Assembly (NCBI GenBank): GCA_021779135.1 | Contig: JAJYBH010000025.1 | Coordinates: forward strand, 1-33,452 | DNA from: Deltaproteobacteria bacterium | GTDB lineage: Bacteria; Desulfobacterota; Desulfuromonadia; Geobacterales; Pseudopelobacteraceae | DNA: 33,452 nt | Reading direction: 5' to 3' | Shown here: positions 1 through 5,892 of the stretch, piece by piece | Layout: the number at the start of each line of letters is the position of its first letter | Position numbering within the stretch: position 1 is the stretch's first letter | Position numbers and translations under genes: made by a program | Notes under the pieces: model-generated | Database searches by the model: none | Told to the model about the DNA's origin: nothing | Seen by the model: the letters and a program-made list of their open reading frames with translations, nothing else

Positions 1-140
1 ATCTTGCCCATCGTTTCATTCATCAACTTGATGAGGTGAAACCTGTCGAAGGTCGTGGCAGCGTTGGGTAACTGCTCTTTGATTCCCTTGATGAAGGCTT
101 TTGACATGTCAATTGCCGCATCGGTTAATGGACTGAAGCC
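1..140 (-). pseudogene. ISL3-family transposase remnant
   Basis: Read on the minus strand from about 140 to the window edge, one open frame gives FSPLTDAAIDMSKAFIKGI and, a little further on, TTFDRFHLIKLMN. This is the DDE-domain pattern of ISL3-family transposases, where an 'hDMSxxFxxG' segment is followed by 'FDxFHhhKhhN'. No start codon or upstream part of the gene is present. Homology stops abruptly near 140, where AT-rich unrelated DNA begins, so the 5' part has been lost. The frame stays open to base 1, so the rest may lie outside the window. It marks past insertion at the edge of the defence-gene patch. Confidence 0.75.
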
Positions 141-159
141 TGATTATACCATTACCCAT

Positions 160-615
160 TCACTGCGACGAAAAGCCCATAAAGAACACAAAATAAGATA
201 TATTTGTTTGAGATATGCAACCAATATATAGGGTTTTTACACTTGATATTTGAGGTAATCCTAAACAAATGTAAAATGCGTCAAGTAATGACATTAATGC
301 TACAAGTATTGATAAATCACCTAATTTCATAAAAGACGGTAAGTTAACATTGTCAGGTAATACAAAGTATTGATCTATATTATCGTCAGTAATTTTAGAC
401 TTATGGATATCCTTGAAATATTTTCTAACCCCATTTACTGAGCGAGCATACAATGTACTATCTAATCTACTATTTAATACTATAAAAGATAATAGCATTC
501 CAATAATACCTACTAAAAGAAAATAGGTTGATATTATATTAGGTAAGTTATTGAAATTGAAGTCCAATAGTGGAGAAAAGCGGGACACCTCCCCATTTAT
601 CCAAAGTGCCGCCAT
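160..615 (-). CDS. Truncated AT-rich membrane protein of unknown function
   Basis: A 151-codon frame with hydrophobic stretches at residues about 28-47 (IISTYFLLVGIIGMLLSFIV), 100-120 and 138-148, so probably two to three membrane segments. Base composition is far more AT-rich than the neighbours, a sign of foreign origin. The first 15 residues (MAALWINGEVSRFS...) are encoded by the 46-bp direct repeat at 572-617, not by sequence that looks native to the gene. The original 5' end was therefore probably replaced or cut, and whether the frame is expressed is doubtful. It overlaps the 3' end of the Abi gene on the same strand. No family is recognised. Confidence 0.3.
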   Translation of the reverse strand: MAALWINGEVSRFSPLLDFNFNNLPNIISTYFLLVGIIGMLLSFIVLNSRLDSTLYARSVNGVRKYFKDIHKSKITDDNIDQYFVLPDNVNLPSFMKLGDLSILVALMSLLDAFYICLGLPQISSVKTLYIGCISQTNISYFVFFMGFSSQ

Positions 616-617
616 TC
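572..617. repeat. 46-bp direct repeat, copy A
   Basis: This segment (GGAGAAAAGCGGGACACC to GCCGCCATTC) matches the segment at 1711-1756 at roughly 80% identity without gaps, in the same orientation. Copy A contains the last codons and stop of the Abi gene and the first codons of the AT-rich membrane ORF. Together the copies bracket the Abi gene and its leader, as expected for a mobile cassette or a repeat that seeded recombination. Confidence 0.65.
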
Positions 618-1535
618 CCCTGCCGCAACAAGCCCCTGCCAGATCGGGCGCGCCTGCCAGTCATGGGGGACACCCATATCCTTTATCAACGCCGGATCAA
701 GCGTCTGCATCAAGCGCTGCAGACGCTGCGGCCAGTGGGTGGCCGGTTCTATAACCTGCATCAGATGAATAAGCAGCACCAGCGAGTTGTAGAGCTTGCG
801 TTCTCTGCCAACTCCATGCAGCGGATCGTTGCAGAAGTTATCCCAGAGATAGGCCGGTTTCTTGCGGGGCAGTTGGAAGGTTACGGCAAATTTGCGGTTC
901 CAGAGACGGCTATGGTGCGCGGCGGTATTGCGCAGTACACTGAGATGGTGAAAGAGGGAACAGAATGTTTTTTCGTCAAGTTGATAAGTGTTGGCTATGG
1001 TTTGACGGATGTGCGGCGAGACAAGCTGACTGACCAGATTTGATATGGTACCGAATGATGCTACTTCAACCGCTACCCAGACAGGAGGCCACGGCATATC
1101 GAGAGTTGTCTGATGATGGATGATAAAATCTTCCCGGCTGCGCTTCATTTCATCGTCCAGGTTGGTAATGGCGCGGGCATGAAGTAGCGGGTTCTTGAAG
1201 TGCCGGCTTTCAAGGTAGGCAAGCGGATCGAGCTGATGACCGACTACATACGCCCAACGGGAACGCACGGAAATCTCAACTCGCTTGCATGCCTCCAACA
1301 CCAGTTGGCGCAAGGCACGGTCGAAGCAGTACAGCTCCCATAGTTGCTGAAAGGTTATGCCAAGTTTGAATTGGTCGGGATTGCCTGAAACCGTGAAGGG
1401 GAACCGATAGGCGGATATACGGTAATAGTTGTGATGTTTCAGGCAGTGGATGGCGAATGGTTCGTCGGAAACAGCTAGACCACGACTTTTGAGAGTATCC
1501 AGTTGCTCCTGGTAGGTCTTGGCAGGCTTAGTCAT
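597..1535 (-). CDS. Abi_2 family abortive-infection protein (AbiD/AbiF-like)
   Basis: A 312-aa protein with the layout of the Abi_2 (PF07751; AbiD/AbiF) family. The N-terminus has 'YQEQLDTLKSRGLAVSDE' followed by an 'HxNYYRISAYRFPF' block (residues about 32-48). The C-terminal half carries RNTAAHHSRLWNR near residue 200, the RNxxxH-type motif that in HEPN-like folds forms an RNase active site. Members are linked to phage defence by abortive infection, probably through RNA damage after infection. The start ATG at 1535 has AGGTG six bases upstream. The gene has its own promoter and a structured leader (1536-1618), and its 3' end overlaps repeat copy A. RNase activity is inferred from the motif. 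Confidence 0.82.
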   Translation of the reverse strand: MTKPAKTYQEQLDTLKSRGLAVSDEPFAIHCLKHHNYYRISAYRFPFTVSGNPDQFKLGITFQQLWELYCFDRALRQLVLEACKRVEISVRSRWAYVVGHQLDPLAYLESRHFKNPLLHARAITNLDDEMKRSREDFIIHHQTTLDMPWPPVWVAVEVASFGTISNLVSQLVSPHIRQTIANTYQLDEKTFCSLFHHLSVLRNTAAHHSRLWNRKFAVTFQLPRKKPAYLWDNFCNDPLHGVGRERKLYNSLVLLIHLMQVIEPATHWPQRLQRLMQTLDPALIKDMGVPHDWQARPIWQGLVAAGEWRHFG

Positions 1536-1618
1536 ATTTCACCTGCGCTCCCTACACAAAGAACCAGAAACAAGAAACCCCCCTGGTGCGCATTGTTAAG
1601 AGGCGTGGGGGGTATTGT
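1536..1618 (-). ncRNA. Structured leader RNA of the Abi gene, candidate abiF-type RNA
   Basis: Between the predicted start point (about 1618) and the Abi start codon the minus strand forms a hairpin of 7 perfect pairs: ACCCCCC (plus 1577-1583) with GGGGGGT (1607-1613), with a 23-nt loop. A GCGC in the loop could pair with the GCGC just ahead of the AGGTG ribosome site, which would hide it. An 'abiF RNA motif' upstream of Abi_2 genes is known from comparative genomics. Position and compactness agree with that class, but the consensus cannot be checked from memory, so the class call is an inference. Confidence 0.45.
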
Positions 1619-1625
1619 TGATTTG

Positions 1626-1654
1626 ATATTGCCACCCACCCGGCTGTTCGTCAA
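1626..1654 (-). promoter_or_regulatory. Sigma70-type promoter of the Abi leader/gene
   Basis: On the minus strand TTGACG (plus 1649-1654) is followed after 17 bases by CAATAT (plus 1626-1631). Start would fall near 1618, just before the G/C-run hairpin. The -35 is near consensus and the -10 is moderate. Confidence 0.5.
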
Positions 1655-1710
1655 GAAAAATTCCATCTCAGCAGTTCCTCCGTAAGGATATTCTAGAGTT
1701 GGTCGCGCAG

Positions 1711-1756
1711 GGAGAAATGCGTGACACTTCCCCGTTTATTCAGTGTACCGCCATTC
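1711..1756. repeat. 46-bp direct repeat, copy B
   Basis: Second copy of the repeat at 572-617, upstream of the Abi promoter. Both carry the core GACAC(C/T)TCCCC(A/G)TTTAT and end in CCGCCATTC. In copy B the reading frames used by the two genes at copy A are broken, which suggests it is a scar or an ancestral flank. Downstream, 1757-1881 holds no gene. It contains a short internal echo, CACGGAT and GGATGAACACGGATGA, around 1814-1850. Confidence 0.6.
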
Positions 1757-1881
1757 AGTGGTATATTGTCAACATCATGCCGACTTCTCATAACTCATCA
1801 TTCCCGAAAAATCTTTTCCGGAACCACGGATACATAGGATGAACACGGATGAAACCTTAAACCAGCTTTCAGCTTCTGCCG

Positions 1882-2061
1882 TTATCCCTGTGTATCTCCT
1901 TCAGGCTCAGGATCCCGCTCTTTTTCGCATATCGGGCAGACGTAAAAAGACCGGCTGAGTTTCATGCCACAACAGGTCCACTCTCCAGAACTGGCGGGTT
2001 TCTCTAAGTCATCCCACGGATAAGGGTCTCGACTATAGTTGTGTCCGATTTTTTTTGACAT
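1882..2061 (-). CDS. 59-aa zinc-ribbon-like small protein coupled to the AbiEi gene
   Basis: The ATG at 2061 has AAGGAGAAC directly before it, so this start is chosen over upstream in-frame alternatives. The 59-aa product has a CC pair (residues 30-31) and a CPIC knuckle (42-45), a spacing compatible with a small zinc site, and an acidic tail. The start lies 29 bases inside the 3' end of the AbiEi-like gene, which points to translational coupling. This is the position where an AbiEii nucleotidyltransferase toxin is expected, but the protein is far too short and lacks nucleotidyltransferase motifs. Function unknown: possibly a toxin, an accessory factor or an unrelated passenger. Confidence 0.6.
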   Translation of the reverse strand: MSKKIGHNYSRDPYPWDDLEKPASSGEWTCCGMKLSRSFYVCPICEKERDPEPEGDTQG

Positions 2062-3109
2062 GTTCTCCTTGGTCGTCAGCAAATTCAATCTTCTCTGATA
2101 AGTTGATATGTTCGTCATATAGTATCCGTGCCGTTTCAATATTTCGCTGGTTTCCGGTGGCCATCAGGTCGGCATAAACCAGTATCGGGTGAACCGTATC
2201 CCCATGTGGAACAACTGTATCCGGTTGCCAGAAACGGTGGAGCAATTCCACATCACCTTCAGGGTCTTTCTTGAGCCGGTTCTGGATCAGCACGGCTTCC
2301 GGATTGTCCTTATCAACATAGACGGTTATTGTCTGAGGCTTTAGATAGTCGGTCAGCTTTCCTGCTGCAACCTCACCACCCCATTGTGCCTTTTCCGGAA
2401 CCAGCACAGCCTTTTGCCACCAGCCATCCGTACCTCGATAGCGCCCGATCAGCAATTTGGGGCGCAACTGCTCGGCATAACCGCTTATCCAGCGTTCCAG
2501 AAGCTTTTCTTTCCCTATCAAGCGAATATGTCGAGCACGACCTTTGCCGGTCTCCACCAGATAGCCTAGTTCGTTCAGCTCATTCAGGACCCAGTTCACC
2601 ATGCCCAAGGCGACATCTGTTTTGGCTGCAATGGCACGGTAGGTTTCATTCTCCAACCCCGGATTGCAAAGCAGGGCATAGAGTACCCGTAGCCCGGTTT
2701 GCTTAAAGGCACGGCCAACAGCAGGCGCTTTTACCACTCCCTGAGGCTTGTTGCCTTTGATGAATAGATACAGTGGCGGCTGATTGATGAAGCAGTTACC
2801 GGCTGTATCCATAAACTGGGTATCATCATCACGCAGCCGGTCAGCCATATCTGCCGTCACTTGCGGGATTATCATCACACAACGGGTCTGGTTTTTCAGC
2901 CGCCGATATAAGGCAAGCGCGGCATTAACTGCTATGGCACCGCCCTCGACAACCAGTAGTTCTAGCTTGACGGTTGCTTCCGGTGTTTTCAAGAGCAAGA
3001 ACTGCTTGCCTGGTGCTTTATTGTCAATATCGAGCACCAGCCCGGTCTGGCGCATAACAGCGCCGAGAGCAGTTTTTAGAATATGTTTTGGGTTGTTGGT
3101 TGCTGGCAT
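2033..3109 (-). CDS. AbiEi-like type IV antitoxin / transcriptional regulator
   Basis: 358 aa from ATG 3109, with an in-frame GTG at 3118 as alternative; neither has a strong ribosome site. The middle carries a winged-helix-like segment (residues about 140-205: 'TGLRVLYALLCNPGLENETY', then 'ALGMVNWVLNELNELGYL'), and the C-terminal part matches the large AbiEi-related proteins (COG4861 group). Such proteins bind DNA, repress their own promoter and neutralise an AbiEii nucleotidyltransferase. The promoter region shows a nested set of GTTCAC half-sites, as expected for self-repression. No AbiEii gene follows, only the small zinc-ribbon ORF. The family call rests on overall similarity and is fairly secure. 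Confidence 0.7.
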   Translation of the reverse strand: MPATNNPKHILKTALGAVMRQTGLVLDIDNKAPGKQFLLLKTPEATVKLELLVVEGGAIAVNAALALYRRLKNQTRCVMIIPQVTADMADRLRDDDTQFMDTAGNCFINQPPLYLFIKGNKPQGVVKAPAVGRAFKQTGLRVLYALLCNPGLENETYRAIAAKTDVALGMVNWVLNELNELGYLVETGKGRARHIRLIGKEKLLERWISGYAEQLRPKLLIGRYRGTDGWWQKAVLVPEKAQWGGEVAAGKLTDYLKPQTITVYVDKDNPEAVLIQNRLKKDPEGDVELLHRFWQPDTVVPHGDTVHPILVYADLMATGNQRNIETARILYDEHINLSEKIEFADDQGEHVKKNRTQL

Positions 3110-3112
3110 ATT

Positions 3113-3172
3113 GTTCACTTAATACTGCTGTTCATTTTTTGTGAACATATCATTTATGTGAACAAATATCAA
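3113..3172 (-). promoter_or_regulatory. AbiEi promoter with nested operator half-sites
   Basis: The minus strand has TTGATA (plus 3167-3172), a 17-bp spacer and TATGTT (plus 3144-3149). Four half-sites overlap it: GTTCAC 3113-3118, GTTCAT 3130-3135, GTGAAC 3141-3146 and GTGAAC 3158-3163. Outer and inner pairs share one centre near 3138, and same-side sites are 17 bp apart. This fits two dimers binding a symmetric operator. Confidence 0.6.
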
Positions 3173-3210
3173 GACGTTTGCCATATTGGATTTCAAATAG
3201 CCCAATAAAC

Positions 3211-3239
3211 AAAAAAAAGCCGTTCAACCGGCATTTTTT
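3211..3239. terminator. Bidirectional intrinsic terminator
   Basis: An eight-A run, GCCG, the loop TTCAA, CCGGC and then six T give a GCCG/CGGC stem flanked by A and T runs, usable on both strands. It lies 76 bp after the stop of the receiver-domain remnant and may have served that gene. The rest of 3240-3315 shows nothing recognisable. Confidence 0.5.
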
Positions 3240-3315
3240 CAGGTTCAGCGGCCTTTATAATTCTGATTCAACCATCCGTTACTCTCGTTTTTTCCTGCAC
3301 TTTGATGCCGCAGGG

Positions 3316-3459
3316 CTACTGTTTCAAGATTTCGGTTATCACATGTAGAGTCCTCGCGAAGTCAATCGGCTTGGAAATATAAGCGTCCATGCCGCCGTCG
3401 ATACATTTCTCCTCGTCCTCTTTGAGAGCATGGGCGGTCATGGCGACAATGGGGATTGG
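3316..3459 (-). pseudogene. C-terminal remnant of a response-regulator receiver domain
   Basis: The minus strand from 3459 reads PIPIVAMTAHALKEDEEKC, then GGMDAYISKPIDFARTL, then a stop at 3316-3318. This is the last third of a CheY-like receiver domain: the 'PIVAMTAHA' beta-4 region and the 'DAYISKPI' segment with the conserved Lys-Pro. Such endings are typical of hybrid sensor kinases. Upstream the frame is closed by a stop codon (3463-3465) and the HicB gene begins almost at once, so the domain has been cut by a rearrangement that brought the hicAB cassette in. The phosphoacceptor half is missing, so it cannot function. Confidence 0.75.
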
Positions 3460-3471
3460 CTCTTACTTTAT

Positions 3472-3888
3472 CTACACGAATTCCAACACTAAGCGTTTTC
3501 CTAAAGCAGCTGCAGCACGTTCCAACTGTTTCAAGTTGGGTGAATGGTGCGGATTTTCAAGTCGTTGGGCTGACGGCCAACTGGTGCCAAGAGTACGGGC
3601 CAGATCCGACAAGCTTCGGTCTTTTCTCGACTGGCGGATAAGCATAGCCGTTTGGGTGGCTGTATCTGGTGCAACCGCATACTGACCTGACTGCAGATCC
3701 GAAGGCAGTGGCACTTCGATTTTGTTATCAAGACGATAGCTAAGAACGCTTGTTAGTACCTCAGAAGCATTAAACAAGGCTTCTTCTTCGGTTACTCCAC
3801 CGGTGAAGGCTTCTTCGAAGTCGACAAACTGAACAAGGAACCCGGCCGGCTCATCTGGTACAATTGTGCAAGGATATTCAATTTTCAT
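3472..3888 (-). CDS. hicB: HicB-family antitoxin with C-terminal HTH
   Basis: 138 aa. Residues 1-50 are the partial RNase-H-like HicB fold (MKIEYPCTIVPDE, then 'GFLVQFVDFEEAFTGGVTEE', then 'EALFNASEVL'). Residues about 80-130 form a Xre/Cro-type helix-turn-helix (RSLSDLARTLGTSWPSAQRL). HicB binds and blocks HicA and represses the operon through the HTH. The ATG overlaps the hicA stop as ATGA, so the two are translationally coupled in the common hicA-hicB order. Its stop lies directly against the broken receiver domain. It is likely intact. Confidence 0.88.
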   Translation of the reverse strand: MKIEYPCTIVPDEPAGFLVQFVDFEEAFTGGVTEEEALFNASEVLTSVLSYRLDNKIEVPLPSDLQSGQYAVAPDTATQTAMLIRQSRKDRSLSDLARTLGTSWPSAQRLENPHHSPNLKQLERAAAALGKRLVLEFV

Positions 3889-4070
3889 TTTAGTGTCACT
3901 CCTGTCTGCCTCTGTATAGCGGCAATTAATCCTTTCCCGAGATCGGTAGTACCGTGGACTGGAACTGGGACTACCTTCCCATCTTTTTCCAATAAATGGT
4001 GACTTCCGGTTATCCGGTCAAGTTTCCATCCTTCTTTTTCCAAAAGCTTGATCACCTGTTTTCCATTCAT
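3885..4070 (-). CDS. hicA: HicA-family mRNA interferase toxin
   Basis: 61 aa from ATG 4070; a TTG six codons upstream lies inside the promoter and is rejected. The product has the short dsRBD-like HicA fold: 'NGKQVIKLLEKEGWKLDRI', then the GSHHLLEK segment with the catalytic His (residue 24), then PVPVHGTTDLGKG. HicA cuts mRNA without ribosomes when HicB is lost. There is no clear ribosome site, and the -10 box ends only about 9 bases before the ATG, so the message is probably leaderless or nearly so. Confidence 0.88.
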   Translation of the reverse strand: MNGKQVIKLLEKEGWKLDRITGSHHLLEKDGKVVPVPVHGTTDLGKGLIAAIQRQTGVTLK

Positions 4071-4078
4071 ATAAAAAA

Positions 4079-4105
4079 AGTATATCAAATAAGATATACT
4101 GTCAA
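4079..4105 (-). promoter_or_regulatory. hicAB promoter and palindromic operator
   Basis: The minus strand shows TTGACA (plus 4100-4105) and TATACT (plus 4079-4084) with a short 15-bp spacer. A perfect inverted repeat, AGTATATC (4079-4086) and GATATACT (4093-4100) with a 6-bp spacer, spans the -10 and reaches the -35. A further CAGTATA echo lies just upstream. This is where HicB would bind to repress. Confidence 0.6.
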
Positions 4106-4188
4106 TGGTATACTGTAAAAAAGATAACTCGACTAGTGTGCATTTGTTGCATCACAATAGAGTTTAAGCGGCTTTCTTCGGGTTTGTG

Positions 4189-4335
4189 AGACATCCCAGT
4201 GGCGAAGCCATGTTCAAACTGTTGTACCTGGCTCTGAGAAACATAACTAAAAAATGGACGATGCCGATCAGAGACTGGAAGGCAGCATTGAATCAATTCA
4301 GCATCATATTTGAAGAAAGAATACCGCCTCATTAG
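4189..4335 (+). pseudogene. C-terminal remnant of an IS256 (mutator)-family transposase
   Basis: The plus strand reads RHPSGEAMFKLLYLALRNI followed by TKKWTMPIRDWKAALNQF and ends with a TAG at 4333-4335. This is the standard C-terminus of IS256-type transposases ('AxKLLYLALRNIxxKW' with 'RxWxxALNQFAIxFxxR'). The catalytic domain is absent. Upstream sequence (4106-4188) is not coding in this frame for any length. Together with the ISL3 piece and the receiver remnant it shows repeated insertion and deletion around hicAB. Confidence 0.8.
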
Positions 4336-4430
4336 GATATAGGAGTAAGCCTGGCTGGTTACAAACAAACCTCTCCCGTCTTACTCAAAATATTCCTAAA
4401 AGCACCCTTTTACGCTCAATACTAATTCAT

Positions 4431-4472
4431 GGCTGCCCGGCATCTGTGCTATGGCACTAACCCCGGGCAGCC
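4431..4472 (-). terminator. Strong GC hairpin after the Tyr/Arg-repeat protein gene
   Basis: GGCTGCCCGG (4431-4440) and CCGGGCAGCC (4463-4472) pair perfectly over 10 bp with a 22-nt loop, 10 bp beyond the stop of the gene ending at 4482. No U-run follows on the minus strand, so it may act as a transcript-end or processing structure rather than a classic terminator. Confidence 0.4.
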
Positions 4473-4481
4473 GGTGTGAAG

Positions 4482-4847
4482 CTATCGAAATATGATGGGC
4501 GGTAAAAAGATGCTGAGGCCCACCGGTTCGGGCGGCGCATAGATAACCGGCGGAGGAGCGACATATACCCGTTCCCGGTAGACAGTTTGCCGGTCATAGC
4601 GCCGGCCGTTGTAGTAATAATAACGGTTGCGGTCATAGCGCCGGCCGTTATTGTAATAATAACGGTTGCGGTCATGCCCATGCCTTCTCTTCTCATAACG
4701 GCCGTTGTCATGCCCACGGCCTCCGCCGCGGTTATCGTCGCCGTACGACGACACAACGTTTATACCGCCGGTCATTGCGGCCAGCACGAGCCCCAGCATA
4801 ACCTTGCCCATGATGGTTCTTACATTCCATGTTCCTGGTGTCTTCAT
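4482..4847 (-). CDS. Secreted Tyr/Arg/Asn-rich repeat protein
   Basis: 121 aa from ATG 4847, which has GGAG nine bases upstream. An N-terminal signal sequence (residues about 12-33, 'IMGKVMLGLVLAAMTGGINV') leads into a charged Gly/Arg/His segment. Two near-identical 13-residue units of the type RNRYYY(N/Y)NGRRYD follow, encoded by the 39-bp DNA repeat. The tail is proline- and valine-rich (VYVAPPPVIYAPPEP). This design resembles small YXWGXW/Arg-Tyr-rich envelope proteins of unknown role. It follows the Spy-like gene on the same strand after about 115 bp and could be co-expressed in envelope stress. No enzymatic domain is seen. Confidence 0.65.
   Translation of the reverse strand: MKTPGTWNVRTIMGKVMLGLVLAAMTGGINVVSSYGDDNRGGGRGHDNGRYEKRRHGHDRNRYYYNNGRRYDRNRYYYYNGRRYDRQTVYRERVYVAPPPVIYAPPEPVGLSIFLPPIIFR
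4592..4675. repeat. 39-bp tandem repeat, about two copies
   Basis: GGTCAT recurs at 4592, 4631 and 4670, giving a 39-bp period with only a few changes between copies. The unit encodes the 13-residue Arg-Asn/Asp-Tyr block of the secreted protein, so it is in frame and can expand or contract without frameshift. Confidence 0.8.
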
Positions 4848-4963
4848 ATAGTCACTCCATTCTTGGATCGATTCCAATCGCCAGTTGGCTTCTACACTCA
4901 ATCTAATGGCGGGTAAATCCCTTCACTTGCGACGGCAGGATTCACCTGTGCAGTACTATCCGA

Positions 4964-5446
4964 TCATTTCATCCTGTGCTTTCCATGTTTCCCCGTCCGA
5001 AACAGAGTATCGGCAGCCTTCTTCTGTTCATCCGTCATGCTGCTGTAGAGCGCCTCGTAGGGCGGGATGAACCTCTTGAGCTGGTCCAGGCGGGCTTCGG
5101 AAATCTGACTTTGGAATTTCATCTGCTCGACACTGTTCATGGTCTTCATGGCATCAGCGCGGTCCTTGGTAAGTGCGTCCATGTTTTTCGCATTATCGCG
5201 CATCACCAGGGTAAGGTTGCTCCACAATGGTTCCTGCTCCGCGGTGATCTTCAGCGCGACCTGGAGTTCCGCGATGCGGGCCTCGGTATGTTCGACCGCC
5301 GAGGTTCTGGCAACTGCCGTCGATTTCTTTTTGGCTGAGGCTGCAAAAGAAGGCTCTGCAGTGGCAAAAAAGATAGCGGATAAAAACATCACCATTACAA
5401 CAACGAGTCCAGCCGGGAAAGCAACCTGATAAGCCCTTCGTTTCAT
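4964..5446 (-). CDS. Spy/CpxP-like periplasmic LTxxQ-family protein
   Basis: 160 aa with a signal peptide (residues about 10-35, 'GLVVVMVMFLSAIFFATAEP' then SFAA). A helical body follows with LKITAEQEPLWSNLTLVMRD (residues about 65-85) and a second ALYSSMTDEQKKAADTLF near 135-150. These are the two LTxxQ-like turns of the Spy/CpxP family, small cradle-shaped chaperones that respond to envelope stress. The ATG at 5446 has AAGGAG nine bases upstream. A perfect 7-bp inverted repeat in its 5' leader (5473-5492) may be an operator. The C-terminus is basic and His-rich (GKHGKHRMK). The exact client or metal is unknown. Confidence 0.75.
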   Translation of the reverse strand: MKRRAYQVAFPAGLVVVMVMFLSAIFFATAEPSFAASAKKKSTAVARTSAVEHTEARIAELQVALKITAEQEPLWSNLTLVMRDNAKNMDALTKDRADAMKTMNSVEQMKFQSQISEARLDQLKRFIPPYEALYSSMTDEQKKAADTLFRTGKHGKHRMK

Positions 5447-5892
5447 GATTTGTCTCCTTTTGTGTTTAATCTTTAGCGCATACAGGCGCTAAGAGGTTTG
5501 AAACATAGCCAACGTTCGCACATCTGTGTCCAGTGTCCTTGACCAACACTCAATGTACAAAGCAACTAACGCGCCAGAGAAGAGCTACGGGTACTGCTAG
5601 TGTAATGGTCTGATTGTACGGTGTTAAACGGAAAGGGCTGGTACGGTGAGAATGAAAAACTGTCAGCGGCCTGCGTCACATTTGACATAACGGCCATATA
5701 TGGCGGATTATAGCGAGCGACCGGAAGGCATTAGGAGCGTGGAAGTATATTGATTGGAGGCTTAATAATCTCAAACAAAGTTGAAAGCTGATGTCGTTTG
5801 ATGCACTTTTTACTGACAACATCACGATATGAATTTGCCGGACCTTTCACCAGACTTTCACCAATAGGACAAGGAGTCTATCAATAACTGAC
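5447..5892. other. 446-bp intergenic region between terC and the Spy-like gene
   Basis: No ORF with a ribosome site was found. It holds the hairpin TTAGCGC (5473-5479)/GCGCTAA (5486-5492) in the Spy-like leader and a 12-bp perfect palindrome, GCCATATATGGC, at 5693-5704 preceded by TTGACATAAC (5682-5691) on the plus strand. The second could be a regulator site, but no plus-strand gene follows it. Confidence 0.4.

Noticed and set aside
1814-1850. CACGGAT/GGATGAACACGGATGA short repeats as a CRISPR-like or iteron array
   Set aside because: Only two short imperfect copies, no regular spacing and no cas or rep gene.
4102-4368. 88-codon minus-strand frame near hicA
   Set aside because: It lies opposite the clear IS256 transposase tail read on the plus strand.
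5682-5714. TTGACA next to a TATATG palindrome as a promoter
   Set aside because: The spacing of about 9 bases is too short, and no plus-strand gene follows.
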